Source: Bacillota bacterium (GTDB lineage: Bacteria; Bacillota; Clostridia; Acetivibrionales; JANLFN01). Taken from it: a stretch of 64,000 bases of DNA. Location: the NCBI GenBank assembly GCA_023397675.1, contig JAEWTV010000123.1, positions 1-64,000 on the forward strand. The letters are read 5' to 3'. How positions within the stretch are numbered: the first letter of the stretch is position 1; every line of letters starts with the position of its first letter. This document shows positions 51,792 through 61,481 of this stretch, in pieces. The notes below the pieces were generated by a model. It was given only the letters and a program-made list of their open reading frames with translations, had not been told where the DNA came from and searched no databases. A program made the position numbers and the translations under genes.

Positions 51792-52994
51792 TTATTTAAG
51801 TGTAAATTCTAGACTTATATCACTATTAATATTTCCTTTTTCGTCCCTTAACGAGCATTCATCAATACCAAGCTCATACCTTTGTCCTGCTTCAATTTTC
51901 GAGAATTCAGGTGAAGGTGTAAGAATTAATTTGTTCCCTTTTATCTCACCATCCAGAATTATATAATCATCATCAGTTCCCGGTGTAACATTTACTTTTG
52001 TTAATACTGCGCCTATGCCGTTAGTAGTATAAAAGATTTTTCTGCCGAAATCTATTTCTATTCCTTTATCTAATGTTACATCCGTGGCTCCATTGTGTGG
52101 AGTTACACTGATTGGATTAAACTCTTTAACTTTACAGTAAAATATGGTTTTCCCCGGTTTTAACATCGGCATGGTAGTTTTCTCAATAGTAACAACTATA
52201 CTTTTATTATCAAATTCTATTGTCCCACTTGTTTCATAATCTCCATCGTTATCAGTAAACTTTGCTATATTATTTTTTAATTTAATATTTTTACCATCAT
52301 AATAATATGCCCGGCAAAAGTATAAATGAAAGTTAACTGATGTATCTGATATTTCTTTAATCTCAATGGTAGTACTATTTCCTCCAGTCTCTGGTAAAGA
52401 AGTGTACCAATGCCCTACATATCCTTCACTGGTTTCTTGCGGGTAAAAATATATTCCGCTTTTTTTGTTTTCATCATCAATAGGTGTTAATTTACCCCAA
52501 CTGGTCTTAATACCAGCATTCGTTTTCTCAAAAGTGATAAGAATATCTCCCACATTATAAGATTCATATGTATTATCAGGTAAATACTTATCAAAAATTA
52601 GCTTTATTGAATTGGTGTCTCCATTAACTTTTGCTTGCAACCTTTTAAGAGTTTGATAGCCATCAATATTAATCTTTGCATAATAACTATTGTTCTCCCT
52701 ATATATTGAGACAGAATAAAACATATTCTCATCTGGAGGAATAAACTCTGAAAAGGTATAATCCCCAACCCAGGATTCCAAACTTGTAGAAGATTTTAAA
52801 AGCCCTTTACCTTCAGGACTTTTTATTGGCTTTTCATTTAATATGCCTGATGAGGAAGTTTGCAAATTATCTGTGGATGCTGTTTGAGAAATTGTGTCTT
52901 GAGTTTCGTTTACTTTGCTACACCCAACAATAAAAAAATTAAATAAAAAAACTATAATAATTAATGTAAATATCTTATTATTTCTATTTTTCAT
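51792..52994 (-). CDS. Lipoprotein with a C-terminal Ig-like (Big_5-type) domain
   Basis: A 400-aa lipoprotein with lipobox FIVGC (Cys about residue 25). Residues about 70-290 are a beta-rich region of unknown type. About 295-400 form a domain with VTPHNGATDVTLDKGIEIDF and ILTPSPEFSKIEAGQRYELG, the pattern of SbsA/Big_5 Ig-like domains found in S-layer and surface proteins. TTGGAGA stands just upstream. It is next to the secreted DUF4163-like gene on one side and another lipoprotein on the other. Confidence 0.7.
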   Translation of the reverse strand: MKNRNNKIFTLIIIVFLFNFFIVGCSKVNETQDTISQTASTDNLQTSSSGILNEKPIKSPEGKGLLKSSTSLESWVGDYTFSEFIPPDENMFYSVSIYRENNSYYAKINIDGYQTLKRLQAKVNGDTNSIKLIFDKYLPDNTYESYNVGDILITFEKTNAGIKTSWGKLTPIDDENKKSGIYFYPQETSEGYVGHWYTSLPETGGNSTTIEIKEISDTSVNFHLYFCRAYYYDGKNIKLKNNIAKFTDNDGDYETSGTIEFDNKSIVVTIEKTTMPMLKPGKTIFYCKVKEFNPISVTPHNGATDVTLDKGIEIDFGRKIFYTTNGIGAVLTKVNVTPGTDDDYIILDGEIKGNKLILTPSPEFSKIEAGQRYELGIDECSLRDEKGNINSDISLEFTLK

Positions 52995-53009
52995 AATATC
53001 TCCAATTAA

Positions 53010-54086
53010 TTAAATCCCTATCGCTGTATTCAGCACATCCCTTACATCACTATAATCCGCCTCAAACTCGAGTATTCCCAGTGCATAAGCGCCAATGGCA
53101 TACTGCTGGAAGTAAACCTTTATACCGTTGTTGTCAAGGTAAAACTCCTGGTCTTCGGCTATTCTGTCAAATTCCACTCCTTCGCTTAAACCTCTCTCCT
53201 TCAGCTGCTGCTTTACCTGATTGCTCATCAGAGTAACATAATCCGTTTTATCCTTAAACATGTCACTAAGTTTGTACTCTGTGCCATCCTTGAGGTTGAA
53301 GGTATATGCAGTTTGCAGCGTTGAACCGTGAGCACCGCCGTAATACTGATAATTATCGAAAACAACACTGAGAAGTCCATTTTGGTTATATTTAACCTGA
53401 TAATTTAAGTCAACCCCAAATCGATGACCTTCAAAATATGATGGATCTATGTCTACAAGAGCATCCATCCCCATAACTTCTGCATCCTCTGCCAGTTTCT
53501 TAAAGGTTGAATTGATTTTATTCTGGACTGTCTTGTTTTCAAGTCCGTCCAGTTGAGGATACTGTAGTTTTGTATAAATTTCTTTTGTATCTATTTCTTC
53601 TGCCTTACTAATTATGTTAATAGAATTTTGTTTTACCGTTTCCATTTCTACATTGCCGGTTTTTTTATCCCAATCTATCTTCAGATTAAATTCTTCCATA
53701 AAAAAATTCTGAGGAACATATGTAACATTTTTATAAACTATTGGCATACCCATAAAATATTCATGTTTTGAATTGTTCTTTAAATTGAATGATTTTATAT
53801 TATCATTGACCTGATCAATAATAATTTTCTTATTCTGATTCGAAACTACAACTGCCTGGTCCTTCGATGACCACGAGACCTTATAACCAAGTGCTTCACT
53901 TATAGCTCTTAACGGAAGATATACCGTATTTGCATAATATTCGTCGTCGGGTAAATAGGAGATGGCATTCAAGGTTTTCCCATCCAAAGTGATGGTGGAA
54001 CCTGTTTTAGCTGCAGCAAAACCCGTAGCTGCAAAACATGAGAATACAATAGATACTACCAGCAGAAACACGATTTTTTTATTCAT
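53010..54086 (-). CDS. Secreted protein: copper-amine-oxidase-N-like domain plus DUF4163/DUF3298
   Basis: A 358-aa secreted protein with a signal peptide cut near FAAAKTG. Residues about 32-145 form the stalk-like domain named after copper amine oxidase N, with YLPLRAISEALGYKVSWSSK and YVPQNFFMEEFNLKIDWDKK. The rest is a DUF4163-DUF3298 pair with YYGGAHGSTLQTAYTFNLKD (about 242-261), as in RsiV-type lysozyme-binding anti-sigma factors. There is no anti-sigma domain or membrane helix after the signal, so it is probably a free or wall-bound protein. First gene of the secreted cluster. Confidence 0.8.
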   Translation of the reverse strand: MNKKIVFLLVVSIVFSCFAATGFAAAKTGSTITLDGKTLNAISYLPDDEYYANTVYLPLRAISEALGYKVSWSSKDQAVVVSNQNKKIIIDQVNDNIKSFNLKNNSKHEYFMGMPIVYKNVTYVPQNFFMEEFNLKIDWDKKTGNVEMETVKQNSINIISKAEEIDTKEIYTKLQYPQLDGLENKTVQNKINSTFKKLAEDAEVMGMDALVDIDPSYFEGHRFGVDLNYQVKYNQNGLLSVVFDNYQYYGGAHGSTLQTAYTFNLKDGTEYKLSDMFKDKTDYVTLMSNQVKQQLKERGLSEGVEFDRIAEDQEFYLDNNGIKVYFQQYAIGAYALGILEFEADYSDVRDVLNTAIGI

Positions 54087-54274
54087 TTAACGGCACCCTT
54101 TTCTTAGTTTTTGGAATATATATTTTAGACTGAGACAAGTAAATTAAGTTCCCAGTGTATTGGCAATTTTTAATATTTATTTTTAAAGAAATCAATTCAT
54201 TTATTTACATAAATAATTATAACCTAATATGCACAAACTTTGTATTGCGTAAGAAAAATATAAACGGGGTGCAT

Positions 54275-55657
54275 ATGGTTAAATCAATAGGTAAAAGCTT
54301 TACTGAGGGCAGCATACCGAAACATCTGATATCAATATCCATTCCAATGTTTGCAATAAACCTGCTTCAGCTGGCATACAGCATTGTTAACACCGTCTGG
54401 ATAGGTAACATCGTAGGGAAAGACGGTATAGGGGCAACGACTGTGAGCATACAGGTAATTTTGATTCTAATAGGCATATCCTCAGGCGCAACAGTAGCTA
54501 CAACAATACTCGTCTCACAGTACTATGGTGCCAAAAATATGAAGATGGTAGAAAAAATAATTAATAATTCATTTTCTATAGTACTTATTGTTGGAACAAT
54601 CCTCACAATTTTAGGCATAGCTTTCAGTAATGAGATTCTGCGTCTTATGAATACTCCTGAAGGTGTATTTAAGGAAGCTTCAAGCTATCTTAAAATTTCT
54701 CTTGTAAGCTTTCTTGTAATGTTTCTCGCATACCTTTCCGCTTCTATACTCAGAGGTATTGGTGATACTATAACACCTTTGATTTTCTATATTGTAGGAG
54801 TTGTTCTTAATGCTGTGCTTGATCCCCTGCTTATAATTGGCATACCTCCCTTCCCCAAGCTCGGCCTTAACGGTGCAGCATATGCCTCAATAATAGCTCA
54901 GGGCTCTACCATGGCAGTCGGTCTTATATACCTCAGAAAGAAGAAGCATATTCTTTCGGTTAACCCGAAAAAATTCAGGTTGGACAAGGATATAAGTCTG
55001 ATGATAATAAAAATAGGGTTTCCATCAGCAGTCCAGCAAACACTCGTTTCGGTCGGTTCGGCTGTAATTACAACTTTTGTAAATGTTTATGGGGACGCTG
55101 CAATAGATGCGTACGGAGCTGCAAGTCGTATTGATTCAGTAGCAGCACAGCCTTCAATGTCCATCGGTGCTGCCGCTTCCACTGTCACGGGGCAGAACCT
55201 GGGAGCCAGAAAGCCCGAAAGGGTTAAGGATATTTTCAGGTGGGGAATGTCAATGGCGATTGGTATTACCTTGGTTATAACAATAGTAGTACTTATTTTC
55301 CCCGCACAGATACTATCTATCTTTGGAATCGGTAACGACATCCAGGTACTCTCAATAGGAAAAACTTATCTTAGGATTGTAAGTCTTTCATACATGTTCT
55401 ATGCAATAATGTATATGGTAACGGGCATAATCAACGGTGCAGGTCATACGGTAATAACCATGGTTTTTTCGATACTTTCCATATGGTTTGTCCGCATACT
55501 TCTTTCAATATTCCTTTCAGGAACTGCACTGAAGCTTAGAGGAGTGTGGATTGCAATAGTTGTAAGTAATGTAGTCTTAATGCTGGTTAATTTGATATAT
55601 TACTTTACCGGCAAATGGAAGAAGGAAGTAATAAAGCATGAGGATATAAAGCTGTAA
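54275..55657 (+). CDS. MATE-family efflux transporter
   Basis: A 460-aa transporter with about 12 membrane helices in two halves. The first half has MFAINLLQLAYSIVNTVWIG, typical for MATE, and the second has FPSAVQQTLVSVGSAVITTF with AASRIDSVA. MATE proteins export drugs or metabolites using Na+ or H+. The frame opens 40 codons earlier, but those residues are AT-rich non-coding-like, and GGGGTG stands before this ATG. Confidence 0.9.
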   Translation: MVKSIGKSFTEGSIPKHLISISIPMFAINLLQLAYSIVNTVWIGNIVGKDGIGATTVSIQVILILIGISSGATVATTILVSQYYGAKNMKMVEKIINNSFSIVLIVGTILTILGIAFSNEILRLMNTPEGVFKEASSYLKISLVSFLVMFLAYLSASILRGIGDTITPLIFYIVGVVLNAVLDPLLIIGIPPFPKLGLNGAAYASIIAQGSTMAVGLIYLRKKKHILSVNPKKFRLDKDISLMIIKIGFPSAVQQTLVSVGSAVITTFVNVYGDAAIDAYGAASRIDSVAAQPSMSIGAAASTVTGQNLGARKPERVKDIFRWGMSMAIGITLVITIVVLIFPAQILSIFGIGNDIQVLSIGKTYLRIVSLSYMFYAIMYMVTGIINGAGHTVITMVFSILSIWFVRILLSIFLSGTALKLRGVWIAIVVSNVVLMLVNLIYYFTGKWKKEVIKHEDIKL

Positions 55658-55662
55658 TTCCA

Positions 55663-56166
55663 CTAAAAGTTTGTATTGGGAAGATTTAATACGGGAAGAT
55701 TATTTAACCTTGCAGAATTCTTTGTTAATTCAACCAGCTTTACAATCTTTTTAAAGTTTTTTCTAGCACCCATTATCAGCAAGGGCCTTCCAATAAATGT
55801 TAACTTAAGCGCTCTCGAAAAAAAGCCGCCGAAGGTCATGGAAAGCGGTACTGTAGGTGCAGTTGATGATAAAACCATTTTTTCATTAAAGCCATATTGC
55901 TGATGAACCATATAAATAACATTCTGGAGGCAAAATACCATCTTTTTATGTATTCCATGTCCCAGAGTAAATACCTTGTTTCCTTCATCATCAGTTCCAC
56001 GATAGACGATTTTTGCCCTATCCTGAAATGATAATTTATCAAACATTGGAACTGCCATTACCTGCTCCTTGCTGGGCACTTTATCGCCAGAAATCAATTT
56101 TAAGTGGATAGCTGCCGCAATAGATGATGAATGGGTACCGCCAAAATCATAATAAATATATATCAT
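55663..56166 (-). CDS. DUF3189-family protein
   Basis: A 167-aa protein beginning IYIYYDFGGTHSSSIAAAIH, the signature of DUF3189 proteins in clostridia, with LGHGIHKKMVFCLQ (about residues 73-86). The pattern YDFGGTHSS looks like a phosphate- or nucleotide-binding loop. Function unknown. Converges with the MATE gene with five bases between stops. GGGGTG precedes the ATG. Confidence 0.75.
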   Translation of the reverse strand: MIYIYYDFGGTHSSSIAAAIHLKLISGDKVPSKEQVMAVPMFDKLSFQDRAKIVYRGTDDEGNKVFTLGHGIHKKMVFCLQNVIYMVHQQYGFNEKMVLSSTAPTVPLSMTFGGFFSRALKLTFIGRPLLIMGARKNFKKIVKLVELTKNSARLNNLPVLNLPNTNF

Positions 56167-56214
56167 AATATCACCCCAGGGTATTATGTGCTTTTTATGG
56201 GATTATTATTAAAT

Positions 56215-56241
56215 AAAAAACCCAGATTTTCCGGGTTTTTT
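56215..56241. terminator. Terminator of clpB
   Basis: AAAAAACCC/GGGTTTTTT around AGATTTTCC, between the clpB stop and the DUF3189 start. U-runs are possible on both strands; on the minus strand it ends clpB. Confidence 0.75.
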
Positions 56242-56257
56242 ATTTAATAATATTCTT

Positions 56258-58846
56258 TTATTTGACTGAAATTTTAAGACATCCGTTCTCATGGTATATC
56301 TTTATAACTGAATTATCTTGTGCTTCGCCTCTAATAATAAGCTTTGCCACTTCAGTTTCAATATACTTCTGCATATATCTTTTAACAGGTCTTGCCCCAT
56401 ATAAGGGAGAATATGCGGAGTCTGCGATGAACTTTTTAGCTTGCTGATCAACCTCCAGAACGATTTTTCGTGCCTCAAGCCTTTTACTGACTTCACTCAA
56501 AGCCAGATCAATTATTTTTATAATTTCATCCTTTTGCAGAGGTTTAAACAATACAATTTCATCAATTCTGTTTAAAAATTCAGGCTTAAAATTCTTTTTC
56601 AGCTCTGACATAGTGCTGTCTTTAGCCTTTTCGTTTATATTGCCTTCCTTGTCTATACCCTCCAGCAGATACCCGCTTCCGATATTTGATGTCATTATTA
56701 TAACAGTATTTTTAAAGCTTACTGTCCTCCCCTGGCTGTCTGTGAGTCTCCCGTCGTCAAGTATTTGAAGAAGAATATTAAACACATCAGGATGTGCCTT
56801 TTCGATTTCATCAAACAAGATAACACAAAATGGCTTTCTTCTGACAGCTTCAGTAAGCTGACCGCCTTCATCATATCCAACATAACCGGGAGGTGCGCCT
56901 ATAAGCCTTGCAACCGTATGCTTTTCCATATATTCACTCATATCTATCCTGACAATGTTTTCTTCACTGTCGAATAACGCCTGGGATAAGGCTTTTGCAA
57001 GTTCTGTTTTACCTACTCCCGTAGGCCCGAGGAATATGAAAGAACCAATGGGCTTTGTTATGTCCTTCAGACCTGACCTTGCTCTTAATACCGCATCTGA
57101 AACTGCTGTAACAGCTTCATCCTGGCCTATAACTCTTTTATGAAGAATTCCTTCTAGATTCAGAAGCTTATCTTTTTCATTCTCCACGAGCTTTGTAACA
57201 GGAATCCCTGTCCATCTTGAGACAATTTCTGATATTTCCTCCTCAGAAACCTCTTCCTTAAGAAGCCTTCTCCCATTTGACAGCTGTCTTGTCTTTTCCT
57301 CCTCAAGAGCTTTCTCAAGCTCAGGCAGCTTCCCGTGCTTTAGGATTGCCAGTTCATTAAGGTCATATCTTCGTTCCGCAGCTTCTATTTCTCTTTTTAC
57401 AGCCTCTATCTGTTCCTTTAAATCCTTTTCCTTCTTTATATTTTCTTTTTCAAGCTCCCACTGTGCCTTCATTCCGGAAGCCTTGTCCTTTAATGAATAG
57501 ATTTCTTTTTCTATAACATTGAGCCGTTCCAATGAAGCTGGGTCGGTTTCTTTCTTCAATGCCTGCTGCTCGATTTCAAGCTGCATTATTCTTCTCATTA
57601 TCTCATCCAGTTCCGCAGGCATGCTGTCTATTTCAGTCCTTATCATAGCTGCAGCCTCATCCATAAGGTCTATAGCCTTATCAGGAAGAAACCTGTCGCT
57701 TATATACCTGTTGGACAGTACAGAACACGCAATTATGGCGTTATCGGTAATCCTGACTCCGTGATGAATTTCAAATTTTTCCTTTAAGCCCCTCAGTATT
57801 GAAATAGTGTCTTCAACAGTAGGCTGATCAACCATTACAGGCTGAAATCTTCTTTCCAGTGCTGCATCCTTTTCTATATATTTTCTGTATTCATCGAGAG
57901 TTGTAGCCCCGATACAATGTAACTCGCCCCTGGCAAGCATAGGCTTGAGGATATTTCCCGCATCCATGGAACCTTCCGTCTTTCCGGCGCCTACAATATT
58001 ATGAAGCTCATCAATAAAAAGAATAATCCTTCCATCAGATTTCTCAACCTCTGTCAAAACAGATTTTAGTCTTTCTTCGAATTCACCTCTGTATTTGGCG
58101 CCTGCAATCAGTGAGCCCATATCCAGTGCAAAAATAGTCTTGTTCTTAAGACTTTCTGGTACATCGCCTTTAAGAATACGCTGTGCTAGTCCTTCAACAA
58201 CCGCAGTCTTACCTACTCCCGGTTCTCCTATCAGCACAGGATTGTTCTTGGTTCTTCTTGACAATATCCTTATAACACGCCTAATTTCAGTGTCTCGGCC
58301 GATAACCGGGTCCATTTTGCCCAGTCTTGCCTGTTCAACAAGGTCTCTGCCAAATCTTCTCAGGGCTTCATAGGTCTCTTCGGGGTTTTTGGATGTTATG
58401 CGCTGGTTGCTTCTCACCTTGCTTAAGGCATTCAAAAACTTCTCAAGTGTTATTCCATCCCTTGTAAAAATCGCTGCTGAAGGAGTTTTACGCTCTTTTA
58501 ACAGAGCGATATAAATATGCTCCACACTTGTATACTCATCCTTAAATTTTCTGGCTTCATCCTCTGCGCTAAGCAGTATTTCATTCAGCCTTCTGGAGGC
58601 ATAAAGGTTTGCGGTATTTCCGAATACCTTCGGAAGTTTTTCAAGCTCGCGTTCAACATCCTTTATCAAAAGCGAAACATTCTCACCTATAAAGCTGATA
58701 AGTCTGGGGATTATACCTTCTTCCTGGCTTAAAAGTGCCAGGTGAAGGTGTTCACCATCTACCTGCTGATGACCGTATCTTAATGCTGTTTCCTGAGCGG
58801 CGCCTATTGCTTCCGCCGCTTTTTCTGTAAATTTATCCTGATTCAA
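56258..58846 (-). CDS. clpB: ClpB disaggregase chaperone
   Basis: An 862-aa Hsp100 ATPase that pulls proteins out of aggregates with DnaK. Domains: two Clp-N repeats (1-145), AAA-1 with [15 protein letters not shown] (about 202-216), the long middle coiled coil (about 400-530), which is the ClpB mark, and AAA-2 with [14 protein letters not shown] (about 600-613) and [14 protein letters not shown]. No ClpP-binding loop is evident. The start is TTG, seven bases after AGGTGG, giving the usual [10 protein letters not shown]. Controlled by a CtsR box in the leader. Confidence 0.96.
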   Translation of the reverse strand: MNQDKFTEKAAEAIGAAQETALRYGHQQVDGEHLHLALLSQEEGIIPRLISFIGENVSLLIKDVERELEKLPKVFGNTANLYASRRLNEILLSAEDEARKFKDEYTSVEHIYIALLKERKTPSAAIFTRDGITLEKFLNALSKVRSNQRITSKNPEETYEALRRFGRDLVEQARLGKMDPVIGRDTEIRRVIRILSRRTKNNPVLIGEPGVGKTAVVEGLAQRILKGDVPESLKNKTIFALDMGSLIAGAKYRGEFEERLKSVLTEVEKSDGRIILFIDELHNIVGAGKTEGSMDAGNILKPMLARGELHCIGATTLDEYRKYIEKDAALERRFQPVMVDQPTVEDTISILRGLKEKFEIHHGVRITDNAIIACSVLSNRYISDRFLPDKAIDLMDEAAAMIRTEIDSMPAELDEIMRRIMQLEIEQQALKKETDPASLERLNVIEKEIYSLKDKASGMKAQWELEKENIKKEKDLKEQIEAVKREIEAAERRYDLNELAILKHGKLPELEKALEEEKTRQLSNGRRLLKEEVSEEEISEIVSRWTGIPVTKLVENEKDKLLNLEGILHKRVIGQDEAVTAVSDAVLRARSGLKDITKPIGSFIFLGPTGVGKTELAKALSQALFDSEENIVRIDMSEYMEKHTVARLIGAPPGYVGYDEGGQLTEAVRRKPFCVILFDEIEKAHPDVFNILLQILDDGRLTDSQGRTVSFKNTVIIMTSNIGSGYLLEGIDKEGNINEKAKDSTMSELKKNFKPEFLNRIDEIVLFKPLQKDEIIKIIDLALSEVSKRLEARKIVLEVDQQAKKFIADSAYSPLYGARPVKRYMQKYIETEVAKLIIRGEAQDNSVIKIYHENGCLKISVK

Positions 58847-58903
58847 AAAAATCACCACCTATTATATAAATTTTATCTAAATTAAGATTAATTCTTGGTT
58901 GAC

Positions 58904-58920
58904 TTTGACTTTCCTTGACC
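58904..58920 (-). promoter_or_regulatory. CtsR operator of clpB
   Basis: The minus strand reads GGTCAAG-GAA-AGTCAAA, matching the CtsR heptad repeat RGTCAAA-NAN-RGTCAAA at 13 of 14 heptad positions. It begins eight bases after the -10, where CtsR typically blocks transcription. A third partial heptad GTCAACC follows. Confidence 0.85.
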
Positions 58921-58927
58921 TATTCTT

Positions 58928-58956
58928 ATTATATCCACTTTCCAGCAATAAATCAA
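58928..58956 (-). promoter_or_regulatory. Promoter of clpB
   Basis: TTGATT (58951-58956) and TATAAT (58928-58933) on the minus strand are 17 bases apart, directly upstream of the CtsR box. Confidence 0.8.
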
Positions 58957-58979
58957 TAAGGATTTAATGCAAAATATAG

Positions 58980-59013
58980 AAAACACCTGAACCAATGATG
59001 GCGCAGGTGTTTT
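58980..59013 (-). terminator. Terminator of the SDR gene
   Basis: AAAACACCTG/CAGGTGTTTT around a 14-base loop, with T-rich sequence after it on the minus strand. Confidence 0.75.
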
Positions 59014-59028
59014 ACCATGATATATATT

Positions 59029-59862
59029 CTAATAAAGTTTTCCGACGATATAGACAAGAAGTCTTGAAGGAACAAGCCTTCTGAGGAATGCAATTGCTTT
59101 ATAGGATAATCCTACGGTTTTTCTTACCGGAGGATTTTTTCTGCTCATTATTCTTTTTACCACCTTCGCAACAATTAGAGGGTCTGGCCCATTCATTTCG
59201 GATTTAGCCATTGTTTCTATGGACTTTGAAAATTTATTGTAGTAAACCGAGTCCTGACTGGCAGCCTTAGCATTCTGCCTGCTGCCGGTAAAACCTGTTT
59301 TAGTATCACCGGGTTCTACAAGGGACACTTTAATTCCAAACTGGGCAAGCTCTATACGCATTGCTTCAGTCATTGCTTCCAGTGCATATTTGCTTGCACT
59401 GTACATGGATTGGTATGGTATGGAAATCAGTCCAGCCACTGATGAAACATTGATTATCAGTCCTTTTTTCTGGCTTCTCATTACAGGTATGACATTCCTG
59501 CACATTCTATGTACTCCAAAGAAATTGGTATCAAACTGTCCAAAGGCTTCCGACGGGTCGGTATCCTCTACCGAACCGGCAATTCCGTTACCGGCATTGT
59601 TAATAAGTACATCTATTGTGCCCTCTTGTGATGTTACATAATTAACAGCCTCAGTTACCGAAGCCTCATTACATACATCCAGCTTAACCATCTTAATAAA
59701 ACCTTCACCCTCTGATGCAATAAGTTTTCCGTTTCCGCCCGGAACATTTCTTGATGTCCCGTAAACTTTAAACCCATTTTTCATAAGATATTCGGCAATA
59801 GATTTCCCAATTCCGGAAGAAGCGCCAGTAACCAGTACGACGTTTCCATAAAGGTGTTTCAT
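59029..59862 (-). CDS. Short-chain dehydrogenase/reductase
   Basis: A 277-aa NAD(P)-dependent SDR. The cofactor loop is VTGASSGIGKSIAEYL (about residues 10-25), NNAG at about 84-87, catalytic Ser in INVSSVAG (about 133), and YSASKYALE (Tyr and Lys at about 150-154), followed by EPGDTKTGF. The C-terminal extension with PSRLLVYIVGKLY is hydrophobic and could sit on the membrane, as in 3-ketosphinganine-reductase-like and retinol-dehydrogenase-like SDRs. The ATG is chosen over an upstream TTG. The alpha-oxoamine synthase gene is divergent from it. Confidence 0.88.
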   Translation of the reverse strand: MKHLYGNVVLVTGASSGIGKSIAEYLMKNGFKVYGTSRNVPGGNGKLIASEGEGFIKMVKLDVCNEASVTEAVNYVTSQEGTIDVLINNAGNGIAGSVEDTDPSEAFGQFDTNFFGVHRMCRNVIPVMRSQKKGLIINVSSVAGLISIPYQSMYSASKYALEAMTEAMRIELAQFGIKVSLVEPGDTKTGFTGSRQNAKAASQDSVYYNKFSKSIETMAKSEMNGPDPLIVAKVVKRIMSRKNPPVRKTVGLSYKAIAFLRRLVPSRLLVYIVGKLY

Positions 59863-60257
59863 AATGTATTTACCTCTCTCCAATAATTTTTGGATTTTCA
59901 GATAAACTCATTATATATATGTATGGTTTGGTATGCAATATCATAAAAAACAAATAGTAAAAAGTAAGTATTATCAGACATTTGAAATATTATACCGTAT
60001 TATGGTCAGGCAGCATTAATTGTCTTGCTATGCTTTGTTCAACCAAAGAATACAAAATAGCCTGTTTTTATTTGCAATTATGTGTTAAAATAGTTCTGTA
60101 CGTTTTTTGGTACACTATGAAAAATTTATGTTTTATGAATCAGCATATATATGTTGCTTTACAAAATTTAACGCTACATATATATGGTACGTCTCTTTTA
60201 ATATGACAATTTGATTAAGGCATCAACATTATATTCAAAAAGGGGAAAAATGCAAAG
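59863..60257. other. Divergent intergenic region
   Basis: 395 bases between the SDR and alpha-oxoamine synthase genes. It is very AT-rich, with a long inverted repeat at 60144-60186 and no gene I would support. Promoters for both genes must lie here but no consensus pair stands out. Confidence 0.4.
60144..60186. repeat. Long inverted repeat upstream of the alpha-oxoamine synthase gene
   Basis: CATATATATGTTGC and GCTACATATATATG (one mismatch) flank a 15-base loop, ending about 70 bases before the ATG. It may be an operator pair or a 5' leader hairpin. Confidence 0.6.
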
Positions 60258-61433
60258 ATGGACATTTTTGAAAAGTGTGGGAATTTTACCAGAGCAAGGG
60301 AAGCTATAGCAGCAGGAATTTATCCTTATTTCCATGTCCTTGAGTCTGGTCAGGATACTGAAGTAATAATTAATGGCAAAAGAACAATAATGCTGGGTTC
60401 AAATAATTATCTTGGTCTGACATCTGACCCAAGGGTTAAGGAAGCAACTATAAAAGCTGTTGAAAAATATGGCTCCGGCTGCTCAGGTTCCAGATATATG
60501 AACGGTACCCTGGATTTACACGTTGAACTTGAGGAGCGTTTAGCTAAATTTGTGAGAAAAGAAGCATGTATGACATACAGTACCGGATTCCAGACAAATC
60601 TTGGTATCCTTTCAACTATAGCCGGAAGAAACGATTACATAATATGTGATGAAAAAAATCATGCCAGCGTAGTTGACGGCTGCAGATTAAGCTTTGCAAA
60701 AGTATTAAAATACAAGCATCAGGATATGGAAGACCTTGAAAGAATACTTAAGAAAATACCTGAAGAAAATGGTATATTGATTGTTATCGATGGTGTTTTC
60801 AGTGTTGAAGGTGAAATTGCTGACCTTCCCAACATTGTAAGGTTGGCAAAAAAATATAATGCAAGAACAATGGTTGACGACGCACATGGTTTTGGAGTAT
60901 TGGGCAAGAGGGGTTCCGGTACGGCTGAACACTTTGGTCTTGAAAATGAAGTTGATATAGTTATGAGCACCTTCAGTAAATCACTTGCAAGTCTTGGCGG
61001 ATTTATTGCAGCAAGCGATGAAGTTATTCATTATGTTAAACATCATTCCAGACCTTTCATATTCAGTGCCTCCATTCCCCCGGCAAATGCTGCAGCTGCA
61101 CTTGAAGCACTTAATATAATTGAGAAGGAACCCGAACGTATACAATGGCTTTGGGATAATGGAAGATATATGTATGAAGGCTTTAAAAAACTTAATATTC
61201 AGGTTGGAGAATTCTATGCCCCAATAATTCCTGTAATGACCTGGGAAAATGAACGTACTTTTATTGCTACCAAAATGCTGCTTGAAGAAGGCGTTTATGT
61301 AAATCCATTTATTGCACCTGGTGTACCTGAAGGTGAGGCTGTTTTGAGAACAAGCTTTACTTCGACACATACTAAGGAGCAGTTGGATTTTGCACTCAAT
61401 GCTTTTGAAAAGGTATTTGCACAACTAAAATAA
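60258..61433 (+). CDS. Alpha-oxoamine synthase (glycine acetyltransferase / serine palmitoyltransferase type)
   Basis: A 391-aa PLP enzyme that condenses an amino acid with an acyl-CoA. Motifs: GSNNYLGLTSDPRV (about residues 47-60), YGSGCSGSRYMNGTLDLH (about 70-87), CDEKNHASVVDG (about 133-144), DDAHGFGVLG (about 215-224) and the PLP Lys in TFSKSLASLGGF (about 243-254). The family covers Kbl (glycine + acetyl-CoA), BioF and Spt (serine + palmitoyl-CoA). The N-terminal AAGIYPYFHVLESGQDTEV and the stretch YKHQDMEDLER look to me more like bacterial Spt-type enzymes than Kbl. This is an impression from memory. No biotin or threonine genes adjoin it. Confidence 0.85.
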   Translation: MDIFEKCGNFTRAREAIAAGIYPYFHVLESGQDTEVIINGKRTIMLGSNNYLGLTSDPRVKEATIKAVEKYGSGCSGSRYMNGTLDLHVELEERLAKFVRKEACMTYSTGFQTNLGILSTIAGRNDYIICDEKNHASVVDGCRLSFAKVLKYKHQDMEDLERILKKIPEENGILIVIDGVFSVEGEIADLPNIVRLAKKYNARTMVDDAHGFGVLGKRGSGTAEHFGLENEVDIVMSTFSKSLASLGGFIAASDEVIHYVKHHSRPFIFSASIPPANAAAALEALNIIEKEPERIQWLWDNGRYMYEGFKKLNIQVGEFYAPIIPVMTWENERTFIATKMLLEEGVYVNPFIAPGVPEGEAVLRTSFTSTHTKEQLDFALNAFEKVFAQLK

Positions 61434-61441
61434 AAAATATT

Positions 61442-61466
61442 AAAGCCCGGGAAACCGGGCTTTTTT
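61442..61466 (+). terminator. Terminator of the alpha-oxoamine synthase gene
   Basis: AAAGCCCGG/CCGGGCTTT around GAAA, followed by TTT. Confidence 0.85.
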
Positions 61467-61481
61467 GTTATGTATTTTTAC

